From Bordetella genomosp. 7 (lineage in GTDB: Bacteria; Pseudomonadota; Gammaproteobacteria; Burkholderiales; Burkholderiaceae_B), in contig NZ_NEVK01000004.1 in the NCBI RefSeq assembly GCF_002261265.1, forward strand, positions 1 to 64,000: a DNA stretch of 64,000 nucleotides, given 5' to 3'. Position 1 is the stretch's first letter, and every line of letters begins with the position of its first letter. The translations under genes were made by a program, and so were the position numbers. Under the pieces are notes generated by a model. That model was not told where the DNA came from and searched no databases. It worked only from the letters and a program-made list of their open reading frames with translations. This document shows, piece by piece, positions 54,086-62,784 of this stretch.

Positions 54086-56047
54086 ATGTTCGATCTATTT
54101 CGCAATCACCGCCGTTGGATGCAGTTCATTCTGCTGATCCTGATCGTGCCGTCGTTTTTCCTGGTCGGCATACAGGGCTACGACAGCTTCATGAGCCGCG
54201 AGCCCGAGCTGGCCACGGTTGCCGGCCAGCCCATCACGCGGGGCGAATTCGATATGGCCCACCGCAACCAGCTCGAGCAGTTCCGCCAGCAGCTCGGCAG
54301 CCAGTTCGACCCGGCCCTGGTCGACACGCCGGCCATGCGTGAACAACTGCTCAACCAGCTTATCGACCAACGGCTGCTGCTGCAGGTGGCGGCGGACAAC
54401 CGGTTCTCGGTATCCGACGGCACGCTGCGCAATACCATCGCCGCGATCCCGCAAGTGCAGGACAACGGCCGCTTTTCGCCGGAGCGTTACCGCCAGGTGC
54501 TGGCAGCCCAGGGCATGACTCCCTCGTCGTTCGAGGCCGGCTTGCGCCGCGACCTGGCCATGGCCAGGGTGCTCGACCCCATCTCGCAGTCGGCCGCCGC
54601 CCCTGCCACGGTCATTGCCTCGCTCGAGTCCGCCCTGACGCAGCGCCGTACCGTGCAACTGCGCCGCTTTGACGCCGCTGCCTATCGTTCCCAGGTGTCG
54701 GTGTCCGAACAGGATATCCAGGCCTGGTACGACGCGAACCAGCAGCAATTGGTGGTCCCCGAGCACGTCACCGCACAGTACCTGGTGCTCGACGAGGCGG
54801 CCGCCACGCAAGGCGTGCAGGTAAACGACGAAGACATCGCCAGCTATTACGAGCAGAACAAGCAGCGCTTCGGGCAGCCCGAGCGCCGTCGCGCCAGCCA
54901 CATCATGATCGAAGTGCCGGCGGGCGCGTCCGAAGACGTGCGCAAGGCCGCGCGCGCCAAAGCCGAAGCCCTGGCCAGCCAGGCGGCGGCAGATCCCGCC
55001 CGGTTTGCCGAACTGGCGCGCGCCAATTCGCAGGACGCAGGGTCGGCCGACAATGGCGGCGACCTGGGCTGGCTGGCGCCTGGCATGCTCGCGGGGGCGC
55101 TCGAAAAAGCCATCTGGAGCCTGTCCAAAGACCAGGTGTCCGGTGTGGTCGAAAGCCCGTCCGGCCTGCACATCGTCAAAATCACCGAAGTGCAGCCTGC
55201 TGCCCTCAAGCCGTTGGACCAGGTGCGCGACGAGATCACCGCCGAAATCCGCAAGCAGATCGCGGCCTCGCGCTTTGCCGAGATGGCCACCAAGCTCACC
55301 GAAACCGTGTACGACCAGCGCGACAGCCTGCAACCGGCTGCCGACGCACTGGGCCTGAAACTGCGCACCGCCACGGGCATCGCGCGTGACGGCCTGTTGC
55401 CCGCCGAGCAGGCAGGCGAAGGCGCCGCGGCGGCCAGCCCCGATGCGCAACTGCTCGACAATCCGCGCGTGCGCCAGGCGCTTTTTTCGTCCGAAGTGCT
55501 GCGCGAAAAGCAGAACTCCGGCGTGATCGAGCTGTCGCCCGACACGATGCTGGCGGTGCGCGTCAGCGAATCAAAGCCCGAGCACGTTCCGCCGCTTGAA
55601 AAAGTCAGCGAGCTTATCCGCGACCGCCTGGTCGACGAGCGGGCCGCCGAAGCGGCGCGCCAGGCCGCCACGGCCGCGCTCGAGGGCTGGAAGGCCGACC
55701 CGGCCGCCGTGCCCGAAGGTTTTTCAGAAGCCACCGTGGTGTCGCGCCAGCAGCCCGGCCAGCTCTCGCAATCCGTGCTGGAGGCCGCCATGCGGTTGCC
55801 GGCCCAGCCCTTGCCCGCCTACACCGGCGTGGCCGATGGCGACGACTACGTCGTGGTGCGGCTCGACAAGATCGAGCCCGGCACCGCCGACGCAGCCGCG
55901 CGCGATATGCTGGCGCGCCAGCTGGGCGCCGCATGGGGCCAGGCCGAAGACGCCGGGGTCATGAAGATGCTGCGCGACAAATACCAGGTGAAGATCCTGC
56001 CGGAGGCGGCCTCGGCGCTGCAAAGCTCCGATCAGTCTGCCGGCTGA
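54086..56047 (+). CDS. ppiD: Periplasmic chaperone/peptidyl-prolyl isomerase-like PpiD (SurA-N and parvulin domains)
   Basis: Membrane-anchored periplasmic folding factor at the Sec translocon. 653 residues. Cytoplasmic start MFDLFRNHRRWMQFILLILI with one membrane segment (about 11-29), SurA-like N-terminal chaperone domain, and a parvulin domain near residues 265-365 (RRRASHIMIEVPAGASEDVR, DLGWLAPGMLAGALEKAIWS). A C-terminal chaperone part completes it. ATG 54086 is chosen because the anchor begins there; 54035 is open but within the leader. It overlaps the convergent esterase gene by 16 bases. Confidence 0.94.
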   Translation: MFDLFRNHRRWMQFILLILIVPSFFLVGIQGYDSFMSREPELATVAGQPITRGEFDMAHRNQLEQFRQQLGSQFDPALVDTPAMREQLLNQLIDQRLLLQVAADNRFSVSDGTLRNTIAAIPQVQDNGRFSPERYRQVLAAQGMTPSSFEAGLRRDLAMARVLDPISQSAAAPATVIASLESALTQRRTVQLRRFDAAAYRSQVSVSEQDIQAWYDANQQQLVVPEHVTAQYLVLDEAAATQGVQVNDEDIASYYEQNKQRFGQPERRRASHIMIEVPAGASEDVRKAARAKAEALASQAAADPARFAELARANSQDAGSADNGGDLGWLAPGMLAGALEKAIWSLSKDQVSGVVESPSGLHIVKITEVQPAALKPLDQVRDEITAEIRKQIAASRFAEMATKLTETVYDQRDSLQPAADALGLKLRTATGIARDGLLPAEQAGEGAAAASPDAQLLDNPRVRQALFSSEVLREKQNSGVIELSPDTMLAVRVSESKPEHVPPLEKVSELIRDRLVDERAAEAARQAATAALEGWKADPAAVPEGFSEATVVSRQQPGQLSQSVLEAAMRLPAQPLPAYTGVADGDDYVVVRLDKIEPGTADAAARDMLARQLGAAWGQAEDAGVMKMLRDKYQVKILPEAASALQSSDQSAG

Positions 56048-56049
56048 TC
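56030..56049. terminator. Palindrome over the overlapping ppiD and esterase 3' ends
   Basis: GATCAG (56030-56035) pairs with CTGATC (56044-56049) around an eight-base loop. The esterase stop (complement of 56032-56034) and the ppiD TGA (56045-56047) lie in opposite arms at mirrored positions. The stem is short and has no T run, so termination strength is doubtful. Confidence 0.35.
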
Positions 56050-56700
56050 CTGTTCAAGCATGGGCCGCAACGCGGCCCATACGTTTTCCAGCAGGGCCGG
56101 CTGCGCCTGTTCGTTGGGATGAATGCCGTCGGCCTGGAACATGGCCCGATCGGTCGCCATGCCGTCCATCAAGAACGGCACGAGCGCTGCCTGCTCGGCC
56201 TTGGCCACGGCCGGGAACAGATCTGCAAAGCGCTGGGTGTAATCGCGCCCGTAGTTGGGCGGGATCTGCATGCCCACCATCAGCACCCGGGCGCCGGCGT
56301 CGCGCGAGCGGCGCGCCATGTTGCGCAGATTCTGTTCGGTCATCTGCAGCGACAGGCCTCGCAGGGCGTCGTTGGCGCCCAGTTCCAGGATGACGATGGC
56401 GGGCTGATGGCGGTCGAGCAGGGCGGGCAGGCGGCTGGCGCCGCCGCTGGTCGTGTCGCCGCTGATGCTGGCGTTCACAATCCGGTAGTTGGGGTATTGT
56501 TCTGCCATGCGCGCGGCAAGCAGCGCGACCCACCCCGTGCCGCGGGCCAGGCCGTACTCGGCCGAAAGGCTGTCGCCCACTACCAGCAAGGTGCGGGCAG
56601 CGGAACCGGGCGCGTCATTGGCGGTCTGAGCCTGGGCGGCGGGAACGGCAAGGGCGGCGGCCATGGCGGCGGCGGCAAACAAACGGAAAAATAATCGCAT
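56032..56700 (-). CDS. tesA: GDSL/SGNH arylesterase-thioesterase (TesA-like)
   Basis: Periplasmic acyl-hydrolase with broad ester and thioester activity. 222 residues. Signal peptide MRLFFRLFAAAAMAAALAVP ending AAQA. The SGNH blocks are all present: VVGDSLSAEYGL (catalytic Ser), SISGDTTSGG (Gly), ELGANDALRG (Asn) and DGIHPNEQAQ (Asp and His). It is divergent from the YbbA ATPase gene, as in tesA-ybbA of E. coli; here the two ATG codons overlap in a single CATG. Confidence 0.94.
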   Translation of the reverse strand: MRLFFRLFAAAAMAAALAVPAAQAQTANDAPGSAARTLLVVGDSLSAEYGLARGTGWVALLAARMAEQYPNYRIVNASISGDTTSGGASRLPALLDRHQPAIVILELGANDALRGLSLQMTEQNLRNMARRSRDAGARVLMVGMQIPPNYGRDYTQRFADLFPAVAKAEQAALVPFLMDGMATDRAMFQADGIHPNEQAQPALLENVWAALRPMLEQDQPAD

Positions 56701-57370
56701 GGATAGTAAGGTCTCGATCGAAGTCGCAGGGCTGGGCAAGCAGGTATCCGACGCTGGCGGCACGCTGTCGATCCTGGAAGGAATCGATTTTACGGTGGCC
56801 GCCGGCAGCGCCGTGGCCATCACCGGCAGTTCGGGGTCCGGCAAGTCCACTCTGCTGGGACTCATGGCGGGCCTGGATGTTCCGTCTTCGGGCACGGTGC
56901 GCCTGGCCGGGCAGGACCTGTTCGCGCTGGACGAAGACGGCCGGGCGCGCCTGCGGGCTCGTCACGTGGGCTTTGTATTCCAGTCGTTCCAGCTTCTGCC
57001 CAACCTTACCGCGCTCGAAAACGTCATGCTGCCGCTCGAGCTGGCGGGCCAGCCTGCCCGCGAAGCGGCGCAAAGCATGTTGCAGCGTGTCGGGCTGGGC
57101 GAGCGGCTGCATCACTACCCCCGTACCTTGTCGGGCGGCGAGCAACAGCGCGTTTCGCTGGCGCGCGCTTTCGTCGTGCAGCCCGACCTGCTGTTCGCCG
57201 ACGAGCCCACGGGCAGCCTGGACGCCGCCACCGGCGCCACCGTCATTGACCTGATGTTCGATTTGCACCGAGAGCACGGCACCACGCTGGTGTTGGTCAC
57301 CCACGATGCGCAGCTGGCCGCGCGCTGCGGCCGCCAGCTAGTCTTGGCGGCGGGGCGGCTGGCCGCCTGA
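56699..57370 (+). CDS. ybbA: ABC transporter ATP-binding protein, YbbA/LolD type
   Basis: 223 residues. Walker A GSSGSGKSTLLGLMAGLD, Q-loop VFQSFQLLPNLTALENVML, signature LSGGEQQRVSLARAFVVQPD, Walker B LLFADEPTGSLDAATGAT and the H-loop VTHDAQLAARCG are all intact. It belongs to the MacB/LolD clade. In E. coli the ATPase gene is followed by the large permease ybbP. Here no permease follows; the next gene converges. Its membrane partner must be encoded elsewhere, or it works alone. Confidence 0.9.
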   Translation: MDSKVSIEVAGLGKQVSDAGGTLSILEGIDFTVAAGSAVAITGSSGSGKSTLLGLMAGLDVPSSGTVRLAGQDLFALDEDGRARLRARHVGFVFQSFQLLPNLTALENVMLPLELAGQPAREAAQSMLQRVGLGERLHHYPRTLSGGEQQRVSLARAFVVQPDLLFADEPTGSLDAATGATVIDLMFDLHREHGTTLVLVTHDAQLAARCGRQLVLAAGRLAA

Positions 57371-57411
57371 CGCGCGGCGGTGCGTCGGCCTGCCGCTTGC
57401 GGGCGCGCTAT

Positions 57412-57429
57412 GCCTGAACCGGATCAGGC
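57412..57429 (-). terminator. Hairpin at the 3' end of the EamA gene
   Basis: GCCTGA (57412-57417) pairs with TCAGGC (57424-57429) around ACCGGA. The stop codon of the EamA gene (complement of 57424-57426) is in the right arm. It lies between this gene and the convergent ybbA. No T run. Confidence 0.35.
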
Positions 57430-58380
57430 CGCCTGGCGCAGGGCGGCGACGCGGCTGCGCCGCCATTCAAGCACGCCGATGCCGATTCCGCTCGTGCAGA
57501 TGATGGCGATGCCCAGCCAGGTCAGCGAATCGGGGAAATGCCCCCAGAACATCCAGCCCACCGCGGTGGCGCTGACAATCTGCAAGTAGACAAAGGGCGC
57601 AAGCGTCGAGGCAGGCGCGTTGCGGTACGCCCCGATCTGCAACAGGTGGCCCAGCGCGCCGGACACGCCCGTGGATATCAGCAACAGCCAGTTCACGGCG
57701 CTGAGCTCGGCCAGCACCGGCAGGGCGGGCGGCAGGATGACCGGCAGGGCCAGTGTCAGACACACCGTGCCCACCGCGCCGCTCCAGATCAGGGACGTGT
57801 AGGGGTCATCGCGGGCCACGCGGCGGGTGGCGATGAATTGCGCCGCGAAGCAGCACGCCGTCAGCAAGCCGAACATCACGCCCAGCGGATGCAGGCCGCC
57901 ACCGGGCCGCACGATGATCAGCACGCCGCCGAAGGCGATGGCCGCGGCCACCCACCGGGAAATGCGGGGCGGTTCTTTCAGTACCCAGGGCGCCAGCGCC
58001 AGCACGAGCAGCGGGGCAAGAAAGTTGATGGCCGTGGCTTCGGCCTGCGGCATGTAGCTCAGGGTCGTGAAGAACGCCAGAGTGGCCAGCAGCATCGATC
58101 CCCCGCGCAGCAGCTGTTCGCGGGGGCGCACACTGCGCAGCACCCCCAGGCCGCGGCGGGGCAGCACCAGCGCAAGCACCAGCAGCAGGTGCACCAGGTA
58201 ACGCACCCAGCACAGCAGCCACAGCGGCACGCCGGCTTCCATTACCCATTTGCCGCTGGCGTCCAGGCAGGACAGCACCCAGGCCGACAGAATCAACAGT
58301 ACGATGCCCACCAAGGGGCGAGTGGGTCGGGCGCCGGAATGCGGGCCGGTCGGGGCGGGCGCGGTAAAAGCCCGTGTCAT
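57424..58380 (-). CDS. EamA-family (DMT superfamily) transporter
   Basis: Inner-membrane exporter of ten predicted membrane segments built from two EamA repeats. 318 residues from ATG 58380. Segments such as VGIVLLILSAWVLSCLDASG, LPVLAELSAVNWLLLISTGV and LAPFVYLQIVSATAVGWMFW GHFPD fit RhaT/S-adenosylmethionine-type carriers and amino-acid exporters. Substrate not predictable. It is divergent from a LysR regulator with 93 bases between starts, so direct regulation by it is likely. Confidence 0.9.
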   Translation of the reverse strand: MTRAFTAPAPTGPHSGARPTRPLVGIVLLILSAWVLSCLDASGKWVMEAGVPLWLLCWVRYLVHLLLVLALVLPRRGLGVLRSVRPREQLLRGGSMLLATLAFFTTLSYMPQAEATAINFLAPLLVLALAPWVLKEPPRISRWVAAAIAFGGVLIIVRPGGGLHPLGVMFGLLTACCFAAQFIATRRVARDDPYTSLIWSGAVGTVCLTLALPVILPPALPVLAELSAVNWLLLISTGVSGALGHLLQIGAYRNAPASTLAPFVYLQIVSATAVGWMFWGHFPDSLTWLGIAIICTSGIGIGVLEWRRSRVAALRQAA

Positions 58381-58473
58381 GCGGTCTCCTGGAGCAAAGG
58401 GCGGGGCGGCGGCAGCCAACCCATGCAAGGCGGTGCACATGATACGCTGATCGCCGCGACACGGAACCGGGCA

Positions 58474-59385
58474 ATGCTAGATCTGCGAAACATCGAGACC
58501 TTTTTTTGGGTGGCCACGCTGGGCAGCTTCCGCGCGGCATCGGAAAAACTCAACACGACGCAGCCTGCCGTGTCGCAGCGCATCGCGTCGCTCGAGCGTG
58601 ACCTGGGTGTGCGCCTGTTCGAGCGCGATGCGCGGGGCGTGACGCTTACCGCCAAGGGGCACGAACTCGTTTCGCATGCCGAGCGCATGCTGCAATTGCG
58701 CCGCGACATGCTGCAAGCCGCGCGTGAACAGAACGTGATGCGCGGGCCGATGCGCATCGGCGTGGCCGAAACCATTGTGCAGACCTGGCTGCCCCGGCTT
58801 GTCGAGCACCTGCATGCAGCCTATCCGGCCCTGGTGCTGCAGATCGAAGTAGACACGACACCGGTGCTGCGCAATCACCTGACGTCCCGGCAGATCGACC
58901 TGGCCTTCCTGATGGGCCCGATACACGAGGCCAGGTTCGAGAACGTACCGCTATGCGCCTATCCGCTGGCCTGGGTGGCGAGCCCGCGGCTTGCGCTCGG
59001 GCCCGAGCCCATAAGCTTGCAGCGCATAGGAACGTTGCCTGTCATCACCTACCCGTCGAGCAGCAGCCCGTATCTGTTCGTGCGCGATATGTTGACCCGT
59101 GCCGGCGTGCAGTCGCCGCGCATGTACGGCAGCGCATCGCTATCCATGGTGGTGCGCATGACGCTGGATTGCATCGGCACCAGCGTCATCGCGCCTGTAT
59201 TCCTGGACAAAGAGCTGGCCAGCGGCGAATTGCGCCTGTTGAAGGTGCAGGGCGATCCTCTGCCCGATCTGGCCTTTACCGCTACCTGGGTGCAGGGCCC
59301 CGACAGCCACATGGCGCGCACCATTGCGCAGTTGGCCCAGCATGCCGCCGTGGGGCGGCTGACGCGGATCTCGCCGCCTCTGTAG
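58474..59385 (+). CDS. LysR-family transcriptional regulator
   Basis: 303 residues. The N-terminal winged helix-turn-helix is MLDLRNIETFFWVATLGSFR AASEKLNTTQPAVSQRIASL followed by LFERDARGVTLT. The C-terminal part (about 90-290) is the periplasmic-binding-like effector domain. It lies between the divergent EamA gene and the downstream TRAP operon on the same strand, and either could be its target. The AT-rich palindrome at 59537-59553 before the TRAP genes is a candidate site. Confidence 0.93.
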   Translation: MLDLRNIETFFWVATLGSFRAASEKLNTTQPAVSQRIASLERDLGVRLFERDARGVTLTAKGHELVSHAERMLQLRRDMLQAAREQNVMRGPMRIGVAETIVQTWLPRLVEHLHAAYPALVLQIEVDTTPVLRNHLTSRQIDLAFLMGPIHEARFENVPLCAYPLAWVASPRLALGPEPISLQRIGTLPVITYPSSSSPYLFVRDMLTRAGVQSPRMYGSASLSMVVRMTLDCIGTSVIAPVFLDKELASGELRLLKVQGDPLPDLAFTATWVQGPDSHMARTIAQLAQHAAVGRLTRISPPL

Positions 59386-59724
59386 CGCGGCCGGCAGGCT
59401 AGGGCTTTCCCTGATGGGCGGGTACTGCGTCTCGGCCGGAGGCCCTGCAACGGCGCTGCGTCAATAGTCGCTTGTCGTCCCGCAACCCGCATGAATGCTG
59501 GCTTTGCGGCGGTGGGCATTGCTGGGGGCCGGTAGGCATAAAGATTATTTATGTCTCGACATCGCAACTTACGATTGGACAGCCCTGCGGCCGCCCGGTG
59601 CAATGCGCGGCATGGGCTCGCATCTGTCCGGACATGGACGGCGAGGCCCTGATGAGTCCGCAGCGCGCCACCAGGTAACGGGGCCCGGCGCGCGATCGAA
59701 CCCCGCCTGCAAGGAGAATCCTCC
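59386..59724 (+). promoter_or_regulatory. Leader region of the TRAP operon
   Basis: 339 bases without a convincing gene; two short + strand frames here look random. The region holds the AT-rich palindrome at 59537-59553 and a strong ribosome binding site AAGGAGAATCCTCC just before dctP. The transcription start of the TRAP operon is expected near 59550-59600. No clear terminator of the LysR gene was seen. Confidence 0.45.
59537..59553. promoter_or_regulatory. AT-rich inverted repeat, candidate LysR operator
   Basis: CATAAA-gatta-TTTATG is a perfect 6+6 inverted repeat, with a T-N11-A-like core expected for LysR-type regulators. It stands out as AT-rich in a GC-rich region, about 172 bases before the dctP start and 152 bases after the LysR gene. 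Confidence 0.4.
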
Positions 59725-60765
59725 ATGAAGAAGTCCTTGATCATCGCCGCCCTGGCAATACTGGGAACCGCCGCTCATGCGCAAGACCTGCCCAAGACCC
59801 ACCTCAAGGTGGTGGGCGGGCTGAGCAATCTGACGGCCTATAACGATTACGAAAAACCTTTCTGGACCAAGACCGTGCCTGAACTGTCCAACGGGCAGGT
59901 CACCGCCGAGATCAAGGGCTTTAACGAAATGGGCCTGAAGGGCCCGGAACTGCTGCGCCTGATGTCGCAAGGCGTCATCGAATTCGGCACCGCCACACTG
60001 TCGTACTTCGCCAGCGATAATCCCATCAACGAGGCTATCGACCTGGCAGGCCTGGCGCCCGACGTCAAGACGGCGCGCGCCGTCACCAAGGCATTCGAGC
60101 CGGTGTACGCCCGCGTGTACGGCGATGGCGCCAATGTGAAGCTGCTGGGCATTTCCACCTATCCCGCACAAGTGCTGTTCTGCAACGCCGAGATCAACAG
60201 CCTGGCCGACGTCAAGGGCAAGAAGGTTCGCACCAGCAGCCGCACGACCGCCGAACTGGTCGAGGCCCTGGGCGGCGCCAGCGTCACGATGGCTTTCGGC
60301 GAAGTGGTGCCGGCGCTTCAGAACAAGGTGGTCGATTGCGCCATCACCGGTTCGTTGTCGGGTTATTCGGCCAAATGGTATGAGGTGTCGACACACCTGT
60401 ACGCGCTGCCCATCAACTGGAACCAGCAGATCCACGCCGTCAACCAGAAAGCCTGGGACAAGCTTGATCCCAAGGTGCGCAGTTTCCTGCAGACCAATAT
60501 CCAGACGCTGGTCGACGACATCTGGGATGCGGCTGCGCGCCAGACGCAAGAAGGCTATGACTGCAACACCGGCGCGGATGCCTGCCCGTATCCGGTCAAG
60601 GGCAAGATGAAGCTGGTGCAACCCACTGACGCCGATCGCGAACTGCTGAAGAAGGCGCTCAACGATGCCGTGCTGCCGAAGTGGGCCGCGCGCTGCTCCG
60701 CGCAATGCGTCCAGGACTTCAACGCCACCATCGGCAAAGAACTGGGCCTGCAGGCCAAGAAGTAA
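59725..60765 (+). CDS. TRAP transporter periplasmic solute receptor (DctP family)
   Basis: 346 residues. Signal peptide MKKSLIIAALAILGTAAHAQ. The mature part has the DctP pattern (ISTYPAQVLFCNAEINSLAD VKGKK, RTSSRTTAELVEALGGASVT, CAITGSLSGYSAKWYEVSTH); the Arg in KVRTSS is the expected carboxylate-binding residue. Cys280/Cys287 and Cys324/Cys328 in the C-terminal helix region form two close pairs, unusual for the family. A 43-base hairpin follows the gene, before dctQ. Confidence 0.94.
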   Translation: MKKSLIIAALAILGTAAHAQDLPKTHLKVVGGLSNLTAYNDYEKPFWTKTVPELSNGQVTAEIKGFNEMGLKGPELLRLMSQGVIEFGTATLSYFASDNPINEAIDLAGLAPDVKTARAVTKAFEPVYARVYGDGANVKLLGISTYPAQVLFCNAEINSLADVKGKKVRTSSRTTAELVEALGGASVTMAFGEVVPALQNKVVDCAITGSLSGYSAKWYEVSTHLYALPINWNQQIHAVNQKAWDKLDPKVRSFLQTNIQTLVDDIWDAAARQTQEGYDCNTGADACPYPVKGKMKLVQPTDADRELLKKALNDAVLPKWAARCSAQCVQDFNATIGKELGLQAKK

Positions 60766-60779
60766 TTCACCGCGTCAAG

Positions 60780-60822
60780 GCGTACGCCGCGCAGGACCCT
60801 CGGGCCCTGGCGCGGCGTACGC
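60780..60822 (+). other. Strong hairpin between dctP and dctQ
   Basis: GCGTACGCCGCGC (60780-60792) pairs perfectly over 13 bases with GCGCGGCGTACGC (60810-60822). Inner AGG/CCT and CCC/GGG pairs extend it with small mismatches. No T run follows. Hairpins here are typical for receptor genes, where they protect the 3' end of the receptor message and reduce transcript entering the membrane genes. Confidence 0.6.
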
Positions 60823-60834
60823 AGCCTCAAGGGC

Positions 60835-61461
60835 ATGACTATGACTGAACCTGAAAAAATCCGGGCGCTCGGCGCCTTGCTGCGCCGCGCGGAGTCCTTC
60901 TCGCGCGTGGCGGTCTGGGCAGGGGGCGCGCTTACCGTGGCCAGCGTGCTGTTGATCTCATTCGATGTGCTGGCACGCAAGTTCTTTGGTTTTACCACCG
61001 GTGGAGCCGATGAATTGTCCAGCTATGCGTTTGCGATCAGCACGTCGTGGGCGCTGGCGTTTGCCACCTTGCAGCGCGCCAACGTGCGCGTGGACGTGCT
61101 GTACCAGTATTTCCCGGTGCGGGTATCGGCCGTGCTGGACTGGCTGTCGCTGGTCGCATTGGGCATTTTCATGGTCTACCTGACCTACTTCGCCATGGGC
61201 ATGGCACAGACGTCATGGGGGCAGAATTCCGCGGCCAATACGCCGCTGGCCACGCCCTTGTGGATACCGCAGGGGCTCTGGGCGCTGGGTCTGCTGTGGA
61301 TGTGCATCACGGTTGCGCTGATGCTGGTGCGCGCCTCGATCGCGCTGGTCACCGGCGACATCGACCTCGTCAAGCAGATATGCGGCGTGCGCTCGGCGCA
61401 AGAGGAGGCCGATGACGAGGCCGCCGCCGGCGAACGTATGGTCAAGGGGGGCGCAGCGTGA
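60835..61461 (+). CDS. TRAP transporter small permease (DctQ family)
   Basis: 208 residues with four membrane segments (about 27-47, 60-80, 102-122, 148-168). Conserved parts include SFDVLARKFFGFTTGGADEL, SSYAFAISTSWALAFATLQR and ANVRVDVLYQYFP. It ends in an acidic tail. ATG 60835 or 60841 may be the start. Its stop overlaps the GTG start of dctM, so the two membrane subunits are coupled. Confidence 0.93.
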   Translation: MTMTEPEKIRALGALLRRAESFSRVAVWAGGALTVASVLLISFDVLARKFFGFTTGGADELSSYAFAISTSWALAFATLQRANVRVDVLYQYFPVRVSAVLDWLSLVALGIFMVYLTYFAMGMAQTSWGQNSAANTPLATPLWIPQGLWALGLLWMCITVALMLVRASIALVTGDIDLVKQICGVRSAQEEADDEAAAGERMVKGGAA

Positions 61462-62741
61462 TTTCCACCGCTCTTATCCTGTTGCTGGTGCTGATCGGCA
61501 TTTCCATCCCCGTAGGCGCGGCCCTGGGGTTGCTGGGGCTGATCCTCGATCCGCTGTATTCGATGCTGCCGCTTACCCGGGCCATCGGCGAAATTTCCTG
61601 GAGCACGAACAACGAGTTCCTGCTGGTGGCGATTCCGCTGTTCATCATGCTCGGCGAAGTGCTGCTGCGCTCGGGTTTCGCCGAACGCATGTACAGCGCC
61701 ATGAGCCTGTGGCTGTCCTGGCTGCCGGGCGGCCTGATGCACGCCAACATCGGCGCATCCACCTTGTTCTCGGCCACATCCGGTTCGAGTGTCGCCACGG
61801 CCGCCACGGTGGGCACCGTGGCCCTTCCGCAGATCAAAAAGTACGGCTACAACGAATCGCTGTTCCTGGGCAGCCTGGCCGCCGGCGGCACGCTGGGCAT
61901 TCTGATTCCGCCTTCGATCAACCTGGTCATCTACGGCGTGTTGACCAATTCGTCGGTTCCCAAGCTGTACCTGGCCGGCATACTGCCCGGCCTGGGGCTG
62001 GCGGCGCTGTTCATGCTGACCGTGGCGGTCGCGTGCATCATCAAGCCGCAGTGGGGCGGCCATAAGATCCGCGCCAGCCTGGCGCAACGCCTGGCCAGCC
62101 TGATCCACCTGGCGCCGCCCATGGGCATTTTCCTGCTGGTGGTGGGGTCGATCTATGCGGGCCTGGCCACGCCGACCGAAGCGGCGGCGCTCGGCGTGCT
62201 TGGGGCGTTGATCCTTGCAGCCTGCTTTGGCCGGCTGACGTGGACCATGCTGCGCGAAGCCATCGAAGGCACCATGCGTTCCACGGCGATGATCATGCTG
62301 ATCGTGATCGCGGCCAGTTTCCTGAATTTCGTCTTGTCGGCCACCGGCATCACCGACGCGCTGACGCAGTCGATCACGGGCCTGGGCCTGTCGCCTGGGT
62401 GGATGCTGCTGATCCTGGTGCTGTTCTATCTTGTGCTGGGCTGCTTCATGGAAACGCTGTCCATGATGATCACCACGATTCCCATCGTGGCGCCCATCAT
62501 GATTGCGATGGGGTACGACCCGATCTGGCTGGGCATCGTCATCATCGTGCTGGTCGAGGCCGCCTTGATCACGCCGCCAGTGGGCCTGAACCTGTTCGTG
62601 GTGCAAAGCCTGCGCAAGAGCGGCAACATGGGCGCCGTCATCGTCGGCAGCCTGCCGTTCGTGCTGGCCATGTTCGTGTTGCTGGGCCTGCTGGCGGTGT
62701 TCCCCGACCTGGCCTTGTGGCTGCCGCGCGTATTCGGCTGA
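61458..62741 (+). CDS. TRAP transporter large permease (DctM family)
   Basis: 427 residues, about twelve membrane segments; the sodium-driven transport subunit. ALGLLGLILDPLYSMLPLTR, FLLVAIPLFIMLGEVLLRSG, TLFSATSGSSVATAATVGTV and GGTLGILIPPSINLVIYGVL are DctM family signatures. GTG start overlapping dctQ. With the DctP receptor and DctQ it forms a complete TRAP uptake system. Confidence 0.95.
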   Translation: MISTALILLLVLIGISIPVGAALGLLGLILDPLYSMLPLTRAIGEISWSTNNEFLLVAIPLFIMLGEVLLRSGFAERMYSAMSLWLSWLPGGLMHANIGASTLFSATSGSSVATAATVGTVALPQIKKYGYNESLFLGSLAAGGTLGILIPPSINLVIYGVLTNSSVPKLYLAGILPGLGLAALFMLTVAVACIIKPQWGGHKIRASLAQRLASLIHLAPPMGIFLLVVGSIYAGLATPTEAAALGVLGALILAACFGRLTWTMLREAIEGTMRSTAMIMLIVIAASFLNFVLSATGITDALTQSITGLGLSPGWMLLILVLFYLVLGCFMETLSMMITTIPIVAPIMIAMGYDPIWLGIVIIVLVEAALITPPVGLNLFVVQSLRKSGNMGAVIVGSLPFVLAMFVLLGLLAVFPDLALWLPRVFG

Positions 62742-62784
62742 TGCCGCGGCGGATTTCTTTATCGAGTTTCATCCAGGATTCATC

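Noticed and set aside
59472-59728. Short open frames between the LysR gene and dctP
   Set aside because: They overlap each other, lack ribosome binding sites and have no recognisable sequence; the area is better explained as leader/promoter.
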